The translations under genes were made by a program, and so were the position numbers. This document shows positions 53,555 through 61,904 of a stretch of 64,000 bases of DNA, piece by piece; position 1 is the first letter of the stretch, and every line of letters starts with the position of its first letter. This stretch comes from Actinacidiphila bryophytorum (GTDB lineage: Bacteria > Actinomycetota > Actinomycetes > Streptomycetales > Streptomycetaceae), in the NCBI RefSeq assembly GCF_016916835.1, contig NZ_JAFFIX010000001.1:124001-188000 (forward strand), given 5' to 3'. The notes under the pieces are model-generated. The model saw nothing but the letters and a program-made list of their open reading frames with translations. It made no database searches and was not told the DNA's origin.

Positions 53555-54094
53555 ATGACGTCCACCCCCTCATCCCCTGCCGGCGGCGGCTCCGGGCGTG
53601 GCGGCGAGCAGCAGGACGTACTCGTCGAGCTGTACGCCGGGCCTCGCGGGGACCTGCGGGACCTGTTCGAGCTGGCCGAGGACTCGGCGGTGCAGCTGGA
53701 CGCCTACCTGGACGAGGGTCGGGTCCTGGTGGCGGCCGTGCCGGGCGTCCGGGCGGCGGGGCACCTGCAGCTGGTGGACGCAGACGGTGCCGGCACTTTC
53801 GAGCTGAAGAACATGGCCGTACGCGAGGATCTGCAGGGCCGCGGTATCGGCCGGCGGCTCGTCGAGGCGGCCGTGGAACTGCTCACCGGCGAAGCCGCCA
53901 CGATGCTGCTCGTGGCGACGGCCGCGGCTGATATCGGGAACCTGCGCTTCTACCAGCGGATGGGTTTCCGGATGCGCTCGGTCGAGCGCGACGCCTTCAC
54001 CCCGGCCACCGGTTATCCCGACCCCGTCGTGATCGACGGCATCGTGTTGCGGGACCGGGTCTGGCTCGACCGGCCCGTCGGGAGCGCGGAGTGA
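53555..54094 (+). CDS. GNAT-family N-acetyltransferase
   Basis: A 179-aa acetyltransferase. After a Ser/Gly-rich N terminus the GNAT fold begins near residue 25, with the beta4/alpha3 block LKNMAVREDLQGRGIGRRLV containing the Q/RxxGxG acetyl-CoA loop and FYQRMGFRM near the C terminus. The substrate may be a small amine or an antibiotic. ATG 53555 follows GAGGAG. Its TGA overlaps the GTG start of the TetR gene (GTGA), so the two form an operon probably autoregulated through the operator just upstream. Confidence 0.88.
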   Translation: MTSTPSSPAGGGSGRGGEQQDVLVELYAGPRGDLRDLFELAEDSAVQLDAYLDEGRVLVAAVPGVRAAGHLQLVDADGAGTFELKNMAVREDLQGRGIGRRLVEAAVELLTGEAATMLLVATAAADIGNLRFYQRMGFRMRSVERDAFTPATGYPDPVVIDGIVLRDRVWLDRPVGSAE

Positions 54095-54840
54095 CGGGCC
54101 GGCCCTCGCCGCCCGGCGGTGCGGCGGCAAAGGAAGCCGCCGGCGCGGCAATGGAGGCCGCCGACGCGGCGCAGGAGGCCGTAGCGGGACCGGCGTACCA
54201 TCGCGCCATGAAGTCGGTCCCCGCCACCGATCGCGGACGTGCGTCGCTGGAGCGCATTCTGGACACGGCCTGCGAGTTGTTCTACGTGCAGGGCGTAAGG
54301 GCCACGGGGCTCGACCAGATCGCCAAGGCGTCCAAGACCGGCAAGGGCCAGATCTACCACTTCTTCACGGGGAAGACCGATCTGGTCCTCGCCGTCGTCG
54401 AGCGCCAGACCGAGCACGTGCTGACCGCCCAGCAGCCGTATCTGTCCGCGATGTCGACGGCGGGTGACCTCCTGGGCTGGGCGGACTTCCTGGTCCGGTC
54501 CCACGGTGCCGACGACGCCCCGATCCGCTGCCCGCTCGGTGCGCTCGCGGCCGAACTGACCGAGGACGAACCGGCGCTGCGGTCTGCCCTGGCGAACGCG
54601 TTCAGCCGATGGCGCGACGCCATCGCCCAAGGACTGGCCGGTCTGGCCCGCGGCGGAGTTCTCCCCGCCGACTCGGACGTGACAGCTCACGCCGAACTGC
54701 TCCTGGGCGCATATCAGGGCGGTGTGCTGCTCTCCCGGGTCCAGGGCAACACCGAACCCCTGCGCCTGCTGCTGCAGGGCGCAATTTCGCAGGTGCTCGA
54801 CCGGAAGGAAGAGCACGGGCTGTCACCCGGACTCGCCTGA
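54091..54840 (+). CDS. TetR-family transcriptional regulator
   Basis: A 249-aa (or 210-aa) repressor. The HTH reads RILDTACELFYVQGVRATGL and ASKTGKGQIYHFFTGKTDLV, followed by a helical ligand domain of the YcdC/TetR_C type with a Cys in APIRCPLGALAAELTED. GTG 54091 overlaps the GNAT stop and gives an Ala/Glu-rich 39-residue extension; ATG 54208 gives a conventional-length protein but has no ribosome site. It probably binds the CGTTCGGTACAG repeat upstream of the GNAT gene and controls its own operon. Inducer unknown. Confidence 0.88.
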   Translation: MTGRPSPPGGAAAKEAAGAAMEAADAAQEAVAGPAYHRAMKSVPATDRGRASLERILDTACELFYVQGVRATGLDQIAKASKTGKGQIYHFFTGKTDLVLAVVERQTEHVLTAQQPYLSAMSTAGDLLGWADFLVRSHGADDAPIRCPLGALAAELTEDEPALRSALANAFSRWRDAIAQGLAGLARGGVLPADSDVTAHAELLLGAYQGGVLLSRVQGNTEPLRLLLQGAISQVLDRKEEHGLSPGLA

Positions 54841-54890
54841 CGCGTTCCCCGGCCTCCCGTTTCCGCACGGCAGACGGACCACGACGGACG

Positions 54891-54925
54891 CGGGCCACCC
54901 GCCGGCCATGCCGGCGGGTGGCCCG
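54891..54925. terminator. Bidirectional terminator after the TetR gene
   Basis: A perfect 15-bp stem CGGGCCACCCGCCGG/CCGGCGGGTGGCCCG with loop CCATG lies between the convergent stops at 54840 and 54942. Confidence 0.88.
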
Positions 54926-54941
54926 TCTCGCTGGGGCGGTG

Positions 54942-55991
54942 TCAGCTGGTGAAGACGCCCAGTTGCCGGCCGGGGAGGGTGGTCCAGGCGGTGGAGGGCG
55001 GGGTCGGGACGACCGCGTCGATGGTGCCCCCGACCCTGTCGGGAACACTGTTCCGCAGGACGCTGCCCGCCGAGTTCGTGCCGATCATCTGGACAGCCCC
55101 GCTGCTGCCGGCCTCGTTGCCGACGGCGATGTGGCGGATGCCGGCCGGGACCTGGCCCCAGTGGGTGAAGTCGGCGTCCGAGAAGGTGTCGGTCAGCTTC
55201 ATCGCCTCGAACAGCTGGAAGCTGTCGGTCAGGCCGGCGAGGAAGAGCGCCCTGCCCGTGGCCGGGGCGGTGGTGACCGAGATCTCCCGCAGGTGCGCGG
55301 GAGCGTGGTTGACCGGCGCCCACTCGCTCCAAGTGCCCGCCGTCGAGGGGTCCGTGGCGTTGGGCTTCAGCTGCTGGCGCTGGAAGAGCACACCGCCGAT
55401 GCCGAGTCCGAACAGCTCGATGCGGCCCAGGCTGTTCGTGGCGGCCGCGACCTGGCTGATCCAGCCGTTCGTCAGCGCCGCCCAGGGGGTCCAGGTGTCG
55501 ACTGCCGGCTTGGGGTTGGCCGGAGTCGGGAAGGTGTCGCTGCTGAGGACCTGGGTGCGGGTGAAGACCTGGCCGGAGGCGTTGGAGGCGAACACCTGCA
55601 GCGCGCCGTTCTGGTTGCGGGCGACGGACACGCTGACGAAGGCGGAGCTGTCGAACTTCGCCCACGGCGAGAAGCTGGAGTCGGCGCCCGCGACGATCTG
55701 GAACCGGTGCCACAACTGGCCGATACGGTCGATGGCGAAGACCTCGACCCGCCCGTCGACGTTCACCCCGGTCGCCATCGACCTGAACTCGTGCAGCGTG
55801 TCGAAGCCCGTGAACGGGACGAAGACCGCATTGCCCGGATGCGCGGCCTCAGGGTTCAGATGCGCGCGGAAGGCGTCGCCCGGCCCGTTCGTCCCGACCA
55901 CGCCCAGCGGCGCGCCCGCCTGGTTGGCGGCGGTCTCGGCGGTCAGCGCCACCGGTGCGCCCTGCAGGGGTTCGGCGTGTAGACGCCGCAC
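54942..55991 (-). CDS. C-terminal beta-propeller part of a secreted protein (frameshifted)
   Basis: A 349-aa open frame without its own signal peptide or ribosome site; GTG 55991 lies 48 nt inside the preceding ORF. It consists of about five blade-like repeats, each with a G-x-x-x-V/L-F segment, then G-x-V/L-x-x-R and a closing W-x-x-W (for example VEVFAIDRIGQLWHRFQIV ending FSPWAKF; then WTPWAAL, WSEWAPV, THWGQV and AWTTL). This resembles PLL-type or tectonin-like lectin propellers. The upstream ORF in another frame supplies a signal peptide and a helical region, so the two ORFs are probably one gene broken by a single-base shift near 55955-55965. It could still be translated by re-initiation. 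Confidence 0.7.
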   Translation of the reverse strand: MRRLHAEPLQGAPVALTAETAANQAGAPLGVVGTNGPGDAFRAHLNPEAAHPGNAVFVPFTGFDTLHEFRSMATGVNVDGRVEVFAIDRIGQLWHRFQIVAGADSSFSPWAKFDSSAFVSVSVARNQNGALQVFASNASGQVFTRTQVLSSDTFPTPANPKPAVDTWTPWAALTNGWISQVAAATNSLGRIELFGLGIGGVLFQRQQLKPNATDPSTAGTWSEWAPVNHAPAHLREISVTTAPATGRALFLAGLTDSFQLFEAMKLTDTFSDADFTHWGQVPAGIRHIAVGNEAGSSGAVQMIGTNSAGSVLRNSVPDRVGGTIDAVVPTPPSTAWTTLPGRQLGVFTS

Positions 55992-56623
55992 GTGGGCGTG
56001 AGCCGCTGCACGATCTTCTGGTTCGCCGCGATGATGTCCGCGCGCAGGGTGGTGGTGGACTGGCCGGCCTTCGCGGAGGCCGTCAGGGCGATCGGGCCGA
56101 TGATGTTCAGGTCGAAGGCGAGTTCGTCCACGGACGCCGGCGACGACACGTTGTTGATCTGGGCCTTGGCCACCTCGACGACATCGACGGCGTCACGTAC
56201 GAACGCCTTCAGGGCGTCGCCGTCGCCGAGGGTGTCGAAGCTCTCGAACTGCTCGATGACGGTGCCTGCGTGGCCGGTCGTCTCGGCTGCGGCGTCGGCG
56301 TCGACCTGGTTCTTGATGTCCGTGGACGACGCCTGGATCAGCGCCTGGATCTGCTGGATCAGGGCGGGGTCGTGCGCGCTGAACACGTACTTGTCGGCCA
56401 GGCCGTAGGCCGTCTGGGCGTAGCTGACGAACGGGATGATCTTGCCCAGGACGCCGAGCACCGGCCCGGCCGGGGTGTCCGCCCGGGCCGGCTGCGCGGA
56501 GGGCAGCGACGCCATCGTCATCGCGGCCGTCGCGGCCAGGGCCACTGCCGTGGCCCGGGCCTTGAAGCCCCGTGGCGGAGCCCGCAAGGACCCTCCGGGC
56601 GGCAACTCGATACCTGCACTCAT
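55943..56623 (-). CDS. N-terminal part of the secreted propeller protein
   Basis: A 226-aa ORF with a long signal peptide (basic region to about 23, then ATAVALAATAAMTMASLPSA ending near ARA). A helical domain (residues about 55-215) follows, including KIIPFVSYAQTAYGLADKYV, DPALIQQIQALIQASSTDI and STTTLRADIIAANQKIVQRL, then CGVYTPNPC. It ends abruptly as RAHRWR, where the overlapping frame continues with LQGAPVALTAETAANQAGAP. ATG 56623 follows GAGGAG by 6 nt. The helical domain plus propeller resembles secreted toxins or lectins of Streptomyces in layout, but I do not recognise it. Confidence 0.7.
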   Translation of the reverse strand: MSAGIELPPGGSLRAPPRGFKARATAVALAATAAMTMASLPSAQPARADTPAGPVLGVLGKIIPFVSYAQTAYGLADKYVFSAHDPALIQQIQALIQASSTDIKNQVDADAAAETTGHAGTVIEQFESFDTLGDGDALKAFVRDAVDVVEVAKAQINNVSSPASVDELAFDLNIIGPIALTASAKAGQSTTTLRADIIAANQKIVQRLTPTCGVYTPNPCRAHRWR

Positions 56624-56709
56624 GCTTCTCCTCGCGCACCACATATGTCAAAGCTCATGATTTCGGACAAGATCCACGAAATCTGCTGTCCACAGGTGAT
56701 ACGTGCCGG

Positions 56710-56752
56710 GGTTACGCCCCGACGGCTCTCTGGGCGCCGTCGGGGCGTAACC
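56710..56752 (-). terminator. Strong hairpin after the dockerin-loop protein gene
   Basis: A perfect 17-bp stem GGTTACGCCCCGACGGC/GCCGTCGGGGCGTAACC with a 9-nt loop lies 35 bp beyond the stop at 56787 on the minus strand and 87 bp before the next start. Confidence 0.85.
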
Positions 56753-56786
56753 TGGGTGTTCGCGCAGGTCGGAAGGGTGCGGAGGA

Positions 56787-57485
56787 TCAGGCGACAGGGG
56801 CGCCGTCGATGTGGAAGGGAACCTGCACCACGTCCGACGCGATGCCGAGGCGCTGGAGGTCGGCGGCGTTGACCACGCCGTCGTGGTTCGCGTCGGGAAC
56901 GACACCCGGAGCGTCGTCGTAGACACCGTCGTGGTCGAGGTCGTCGACGACCGCCACCGTGAGGACGCTGTCGGTGTCCGTGCCCGCGATGGGGTTGCCC
57001 ACGATCCAGGTGTCCGAGATCCGGGTCTCGTGCGCCGTGCGGTGCGTCACCCCGGTCAGGTTGAAGAGGTTGGCGAGGTTGGTGCCCGGGCCGGCGAAGG
57101 GGGCCTGGGAGGTGACCGTGGAGTCCAGCACCACCAGACCGGGGAGCGACTCGTCCTGGCCGGGTGAGAAAAGGCCGGGGAATGGCGCCGTGTTGTTGTG
57201 CGCTCCGGGACCGGTGAGCTGAGGGGCGGTGAAGCCCGTCCGGTGTATCGCCTTGTCGTGGAAGACCAGCTCCAGGTCGACGAACCATCCCTTGCCCTCG
57301 GCACCGGTGTTGTCGCGCCGCTCGGGCGACAGCACATGGACGGTGACCGGCTGGGAGCGGTGGCCGCGGTCGGCGGGAGAGGAGGCGTTCGCGCTGGGCA
57401 GGGCCGTGACCGTGAAGGCGGCGGCCGCAGCGAGGGCACCTCCGGCGAGCAGCCAGCGCTTGGTGGTTTTCCTGGCCTGATGCAT
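56787..57485 (-). CDS. Secreted protein with a dockerin-like calcium loop
   Basis: A 232-aa exported protein. A signal peptide (KRWLLAGGALAAAAAFTVTA, ending NAS) leads to a beta-rich domain of about 150 residues (VTVHVLSPERRDNTGAEGKG, GWFVDLELVFHDKAIHRTGF), unknown to me. Two EF-hand-like loops follow: DLDHDGVYDDAPG and DANHDGVVNAADLQRLG. The second matches a type-I dockerin repeat (D-x-N-x-D-G-x-x-N-x-x-D), but only one full repeat is present. The protein probably binds calcium extracellularly. ATG 57485 follows GAAGGAG by 8 nt. It is upstream of the propeller gene on the same strand but separated by a strong terminator. Confidence 0.75.
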   Translation of the reverse strand: MHQARKTTKRWLLAGGALAAAAAFTVTALPSANASSPADRGHRSQPVTVHVLSPERRDNTGAEGKGWFVDLELVFHDKAIHRTGFTAPQLTGPGAHNNTAPFPGLFSPGQDESLPGLVVLDSTVTSQAPFAGPGTNLANLFNLTGVTHRTAHETRISDTWIVGNPIAGTDTDSVLTVAVVDDLDHDGVYDDAPGVVPDANHDGVVNAADLQRLGIASDVVQVPFHIDGAPVA

Positions 57486-57870
57486 CGAGTACTCCTTCGT
57501 CCTTCGCAGATGCGCCCGCCCACCGGTACGAGGGGAGGGCGCGGACCGTTCGACGTTTCAGGAGTGCCGGTGGAAAGGCATGAGTGGGGCGGTGTGGTCT
57601 CGACAGGGGATGTGATGAACCACACCGCCTTGCCCGCGTGTTCCTCCGCTGGCAGGAACAGTGTGCGGCCGCGACGGCGCCGGTTTCGCGAGTAATGGGT
57701 ACTCAATAAGGCTGCGCTCCGCAGCAACCCGTCCATCGTCGTCAACGCCTCATGAACCGGCCGCACCGCCGCAGGCGTAACCTGTCCGGCTATCTTCCTT
57801 TACCGAGATCAACCACGCCGGCCAGCGGCTGCTGGTCCACGGCGGGAAACGATCGTGAAGGACGCCTCTC
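57486..57870. other. Divergent intergenic region with an inverted repeat
   Basis: No gene is seen in these 385 bp between the divergent starts at 57485 and 57871. An 11-bp perfect inverted repeat, GGCGGTGTGGT (57588-57598) and ACCACACCGCC (57619-57629), with a 20-bp spacer lies about 100 bp upstream of the dockerin-loop gene and could be an operator or a leader hairpin. No firm -35/-10 pair was recognised. Confidence 0.5.
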
Positions 57871-58716
57871 ATGAACGACAGCCGGACCTCCCTCTTCTGC
57901 GACCTCGACCTGGCCGCCCGGATCGAACGCGCGGAATCACAGTTCATGGCGGAGTGCACTCGCGCCGTCGGCGGCCGCACCGGCGGAAACAGTTTCTCCA
58001 TCCCCCTCGCCGGTGGTGTCGCCTCCTTCGCCGAGGCCGACTCGCCGTACAACAAGGTCGCCGGTCTCGGCTTCGACGGAGTGCCCACCGCCGCCGAGCT
58101 GGACGAGGTGGAGCGGGCCTACGCCGCCTGCGGCGCACCCGTCCAGGTCGAGCTGTCGAACCTCGCCGACCCGGAGACCCTGGACGTCCTCACCGGCCGG
58201 GGCTACCGCCTGGTGTCCTTCGAGAACGTCCTCGGCAGGGCGCTGGCCGGGGGTGTCGAGCCGGCGGTGCCGCTCGGGATGGAGGTCCGGCGAACCCGTG
58301 AGGAGGAGTTCGAGGACTGGCTGGACGTGGTGGTGCGGGCCACGCTGCACCCCGACACCCAGGGGGTTCCCTGGTACGAGGACTTCCCGCGGCACATTCT
58401 GGAGAACGCGGAGCGGGACGGCGCGGCAGCCGGTGTCGTCCACTACAGCGCACTGCGCGACGGGGTCATCCTCGGCGGCGGCGGGCTGCGGGTCGCGGAC
58501 GGCATCGCGCAGATGGCGGGGGCGGGGACCGCGCCCGAACACCGGCGGCAGGGCGTCCAGACCGCGCTGACCACGGCCCGGCTCGCCGACGCCGCGGCGG
58601 CAGGGTGCGACATCGCCGTCGTGACCACGCAGCCGGGCTCCAAGTCCCAGGAGAACGTGCAGCGCCAGGGCTTCGGTGTGCTCTACACCCGCGCGGTCCT
58701 GGCCAAGCAGCCCTGA
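57871..58716 (+). CDS. GNAT-family acetyltransferase
   Basis: A 281-aa protein with a degenerate N-terminal half (residues 1-about 130, GGVASFAEADSPYNKVAGLG) and a C-terminal GNAT domain (about 138-280). The acetyl-CoA loop is in GAGTAPEHRRQGVQTALTTA and the last helix region is QENVQRQGFGVLYTRAV. Such two-part GNAT proteins are common in actinobacteria; substrates are unknown. ATG 57871 is used. It converges closely with the ABC-F gene, with only 14 bp between stops. Confidence 0.85.
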   Translation: MNDSRTSLFCDLDLAARIERAESQFMAECTRAVGGRTGGNSFSIPLAGGVASFAEADSPYNKVAGLGFDGVPTAAELDEVERAYAACGAPVQVELSNLADPETLDVLTGRGYRLVSFENVLGRALAGGVEPAVPLGMEVRRTREEEFEDWLDVVVRATLHPDTQGVPWYEDFPRHILENAERDGAAAGVVHYSALRDGVILGGGGLRVADGIAQMAGAGTAPEHRRQGVQTALTTARLADAAAAGCDIAVVTTQPGSKSQENVQRQGFGVLYTRAVLAKQP

Positions 58717-58730
58717 CGCCGGCCGCGCGG

Positions 58731-60353
58731 TCAGCGCGGCCGGTCCACCCTGCGCTCGTCCCAGACGGGCTCGCTGGTCTCCCTGACCGTGCCGTCCGAT
58801 CCGAACACGAGATAGCGGTCGAAGCTCCTGGCGAACCAGCGGTCGTGCGTGACAGCGACGACCGTTCCCTCGTAGGCCTCCAACCCCTCCTGCAGCGCCT
58901 CGGCGGAGTCCAGGTCCAGGTTGTCCGTGGGCTCGTCGAGCAGCAGGGCCGTCGCACCCGACAGCTCCAGGAGCAGGATCTGGAAGCGGGCCTGCTGGCC
59001 GCCGGAGAGCCGGTCGAACGGCTGGTCACCCTGGCCGTCCAGTTCGTACCGGCGCAGGACCGACATGGCCCCGCCCCGGTCCTTGGCGTACTCCGACCAC
59101 AGAACGTCCACCAGGGCGCGGCCCTGCAGTTCCGAGTGGTCGTGGGTCTGGGCGAAGCGGCCGGGCACGACGCGAGCCCCCAACTTCCAGTGACCGGTGT
59201 GCGTTACGCCCGTGTCGCCGGTCAGCAGCCGCAGGAAGTGCGACTTCCCCGACCCGTTCGACCCCAGGACGGCAACGCGCTCACCGTAGAAGACCTCCAG
59301 CGAGAACGGCTTCATCAAGCCGGTCAGTTCCAGATCCTCGCAGGTCACAGCTCGTACGCCGGTCCGCCCACCGCGCAGCCGCATCCGGATGTCCTGCTCG
59401 CGCGGGGGCTCAGGCGGCGGGCCGGCCTCCTCGAACTTGCGCAGCCGCGTCTGCATCGCCCGATACCGCGACGCCATGGCGGGACTGATGGCCGCCTGCT
59501 GCCGCAGCCTGGCCACCAGTGCCCTGAGCCGTTCGTGCTCCTCGTCCCAGCGCCGTTTCAGCTCCTCGAAGCGGGAGAACCGCTCCCGTCGCGCACCGTG
59601 GAACGTCGCGAAGCCCCCGCCGTGCACCCATGCCGTCGAGCCGGCGGGACCCGGCTCGACGGCGACGATCCGCTGGGCGGTCCTGGCGAGCAACTCCCGG
59701 TCGTGTGACACGAAGAGCACGGTCTTACGCGTCTGCTGTATGCGCTCCTCCAGCCACCGCTTGCCGGGGACGTCCAGGTAGTTGTCCGGCTCGTCGAGGA
59801 GCAGGACCTCGTCGGGACCGCGCAGCAGTGCTTCGAGGACCAGGCGCTTTTGTTCACCGCCGCTGAGTGTGTCCACCGCACGCAGACGCGCCGAGTCGTA
59901 GGGCACACCCAACGCCTCCATCGTGCACATGTCCCAGACGGTCTCGGCCTCGTAGCCCTGCACCTCGGCCCAGTCGCTGAGCGCCTGCGCGTACCGCATC
60001 TGCGCCTTGGCGTCGTCGACCGTCATGATGAGGTGCTCGGCTTCGTCGACAGCCCTCGCCGCCTCCTGGATCCGCGCAGGTGCCACCGAGACCAGCAGAT
60101 CGCGGACCGTTCGGCCGTCACGCACCGAACCGATGAACTGCGGCATCACACCGAGCCCTCCGCTGACCGTGACCGTGCCGGCGTGCGGCCGGAGTTCGCC
60201 GGAGATCATCCGCAGCAGCGTCGTCTTGCCCGCGCCGTTGGCACCGACAAGGGCGGACACGGCACCCTCTCCCACACGGAAGGAGATATCCCCGAACAAG
60301 GGCCTTCCGTCGGGCAGGTAGTACTCCAGGTGTGCGACCTCGACATGTCCCAT
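58731..60353 (-). CDS. ABC-F protein, antibiotic-resistance (ribosome protection) type
   Basis: A 540-aa soluble protein with two ABC ATPase domains and no membrane segments. NBD1: GANGAGKTT, LSGGEQKRLVL, VLLLDEPDNYLDV. NBD2: GSNGSGKSH, LSGGQQARFQIL, ALLLDEPTDNLDL. A charged helical linker of about 80 residues (SRFEELKRRWDEEHERLRAL) corresponds to the interdomain arm that reaches into the ribosome. The closest remembered relatives are Streptomyces self-resistance factors of the OleB/VarM type. ATG 60353 is used; an in-frame TTG at 60419 (GGGAAG upstream) would add 22 residues. No biosynthetic genes adjoin it, so the antibiotic is unknown. Confidence 0.88.
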   Translation of the reverse strand: MGHVEVAHLEYYLPDGRPLFGDISFRVGEGAVSALVGANGAGKTTLLRMISGELRPHAGTVTVSGGLGVMPQFIGSVRDGRTVRDLLVSVAPARIQEAARAVDEAEHLIMTVDDAKAQMRYAQALSDWAEVQGYEAETVWDMCTMEALGVPYDSARLRAVDTLSGGEQKRLVLEALLRGPDEVLLLDEPDNYLDVPGKRWLEERIQQTRKTVLFVSHDRELLARTAQRIVAVEPGPAGSTAWVHGGGFATFHGARRERFSRFEELKRRWDEEHERLRALVARLRQQAAISPAMASRYRAMQTRLRKFEEAGPPPEPPREQDIRMRLRGGRTGVRAVTCEDLELTGLMKPFSLEVFYGERVAVLGSNGSGKSHFLRLLTGDTGVTHTGHWKLGARVVPGRFAQTHDHSELQGRALVDVLWSEYAKDRGGAMSVLRRYELDGQGDQPFDRLSGGQQARFQILLLELSGATALLLDEPTDNLDLDSAEALQEGLEAYEGTVVAVTHDRWFARSFDRYLVFGSDGTVRETSEPVWDERRVDRPR

Positions 60354-60452
60354 GACCAGAATCCTCGGATCGAGAACGGCGAAACGCAAACCTTTTCTCC
60401 GGTATCGGATGAGTAGCAATTACTCTTCCCGGCGCGGCTGCTCACTTTTCCG

Positions 60453-61904
60453 TCAGCGAGCGGTGTGCGGGGCCAGAACCGTAAGGTTTCCGTAGGGTTT
60501 CAGTGCCTGCGCGGTGTCCCCCTTCGCGTTTCCGAGAACGTGGTCGAGGAAAGCGAGGGTGGCCCCGGCGGTGGTGTGCAGGCTTCCCGTCCGGCCGAGT
60601 CCGCCCACGATCGGGGAGTACGGCGGCAGGTACAGGGGCGCGTCGGTGAAGGTCAGATGGGACGAGCCCGGTATGACGAGGCGGTAGCCGGTCGTGGTGC
60701 TGAGCCCGAGCACTTCGGTGATACGGGAGTGGTAGTCGGCGGTGCTGCCGCCGATGGTGTGGATGAGCGCGAGGGCGGGCTGGTGGTAGGGGGCCGGCGC
60801 CGGGTCGTGCGGGTAGCCGTCCAGATCGATCACGGCGGCAAACCGGGGATCCTGCCGGGCCGCCTGCAGGGCCGCGCTGCCACCGTAGGAGTGGCCGGTG
60901 ACCGCGGCGCGGGTGACGTCCAGGCGTCCCGCGAGCGGTCCGGGGACCTGGCCTCGCGTCATCTTGCCCAACTCCGTGAGGACGAAACTGAGGTCGGCGG
61001 CCCTGATCGCCGTCGCTGCGGCGGCCGCCTTCGCGCCTTCGGCGGCATCGCTCGTCGAGGCGAGCTTGGATCGGACGACCCGCCCGTCGTCGAGCAGCAC
61101 GGCCGTGGAGTCGTAGGGATGGTCGAGACCGGCGACGACGTAGCCGTGGCTGGCGAGTTCCTCCGCCCAGGCGGTGTTCTGGGTGCGGACCCCGCCGGCG
61201 CCCGGGGAGAACAGCACGACGGGAAAATGCTGGTGGCCGGGAACCGGCGGGACGTCGAGGTAGGCGCGGCTCCGCGCCTGCGGCAGTCCGTCCAGCACGA
61301 ATCCGGGAACGCCGACGGAGCCGGCCAGGGCGTCGGAGACGGTCCGCGACTCGGCTCGCGTGCGTCCCAGATACGGAGCGCGCCGTGCGTGCGGGGTGTT
61401 CCGCGCGGCGGGGTACCAGAGTTGGACCACCACGACGCGATGGTCGCGGGGATCTGCCGTGGCGGTTTCCGGGCGGGACATGTCGGTCCACTGCACGACC
61501 GTGGTGCCGACCGGGTAGCGGCCCGACGGGGCGGGGAAGTCGGGCCTGGGCAGTGCCCAGGCCGCGGCGGGACCCGCCGCTATCAGGCCCAGGCACACGG
61601 CCGATCCCGGAAGGGCGACCCACCAGCGGGCACGGCGGGCCTGCCGGCCGCTGCGCCTGGGCAGCAGCGGAGCGACCGCGAACGGCAGCGCGAGGAGTCC
61701 CCCTGCCAGGACCGGCACCGACTGCCAGCGCATGCCGGCCACGCACAGCACCGCCGAGGGGAGAACGACAAGAGCGGCCCCGGAGAACGCCATCGGCCGG
61801 CGGGCGGCCGCAGGGAACCAGCGAGCCAGCGCCAGGACCGCGGCCCCGCACACGAGAAGAATTTCCAAGAAGGACATCTGGAGTCCCGGGAGAATGTCAG
61901 TCAC
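60453..61904 (-). CDS. Membrane-anchored alpha/beta hydrolase (PAF-acetylhydrolase-like)
   Basis: A 483-aa protein. Three or four hydrophobic segments occupy about 10-125 (SFLEILLVCGAAVLALARWF, FSGAALVVLPSAVLCVAGM, ALPGSAVCLGLIAAGPAAAW). The extracellular hydrolase domain (about 130-480) has an oxyanion segment VVLFSPGAGGVRTQN, nucleophile elbow AAVTGHSYGGSAALQAA, acid AVIDLDGYP and the His in PGSSHLTFTDAP. This matches the PAF-acetylhydrolase/dienelactone-like group, suggesting ester or lipid hydrolysis. GTG 61904 has GAGGAG about 10 nt upstream; ATG 61877 is an alternative. It lies downstream of the ECF-Rieske pair on the same strand. Confidence 0.82.
   Translation of the reverse strand: MTDILPGLQMSFLEILLVCGAAVLALARWFPAAARRPMAFSGAALVVLPSAVLCVAGMRWQSVPVLAGGLLALPFAVAPLLPRRSGRQARRARWWVALPGSAVCLGLIAAGPAAAWALPRPDFPAPSGRYPVGTTVVQWTDMSRPETATADPRDHRVVVVQLWYPAARNTPHARRAPYLGRTRAESRTVSDALAGSVGVPGFVLDGLPQARSRAYLDVPPVPGHQHFPVVLFSPGAGGVRTQNTAWAEELASHGYVVAGLDHPYDSTAVLLDDGRVVRSKLASTSDAAEGAKAAAAATAIRAADLSFVLTELGKMTRGQVPGPLAGRLDVTRAAVTGHSYGGSAALQAARQDPRFAAVIDLDGYPHDPAPAPYHQPALALIHTIGGSTADYHSRITEVLGLSTTTGYRLVIPGSSHLTFTDAPLYLPPYSPIVGGLGRTGSLHTTAGATLAFLDHVLGNAKGDTAQALKPYGNLTVLAPHTAR

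Noticed and set aside
55955-55970. Programmed -1 frameshift joining the helical and propeller ORFs
   Set aside because: AACCCCT is not a canonical slippery heptamer and no downstream pseudoknot is evident; a simple indel explains the data better.
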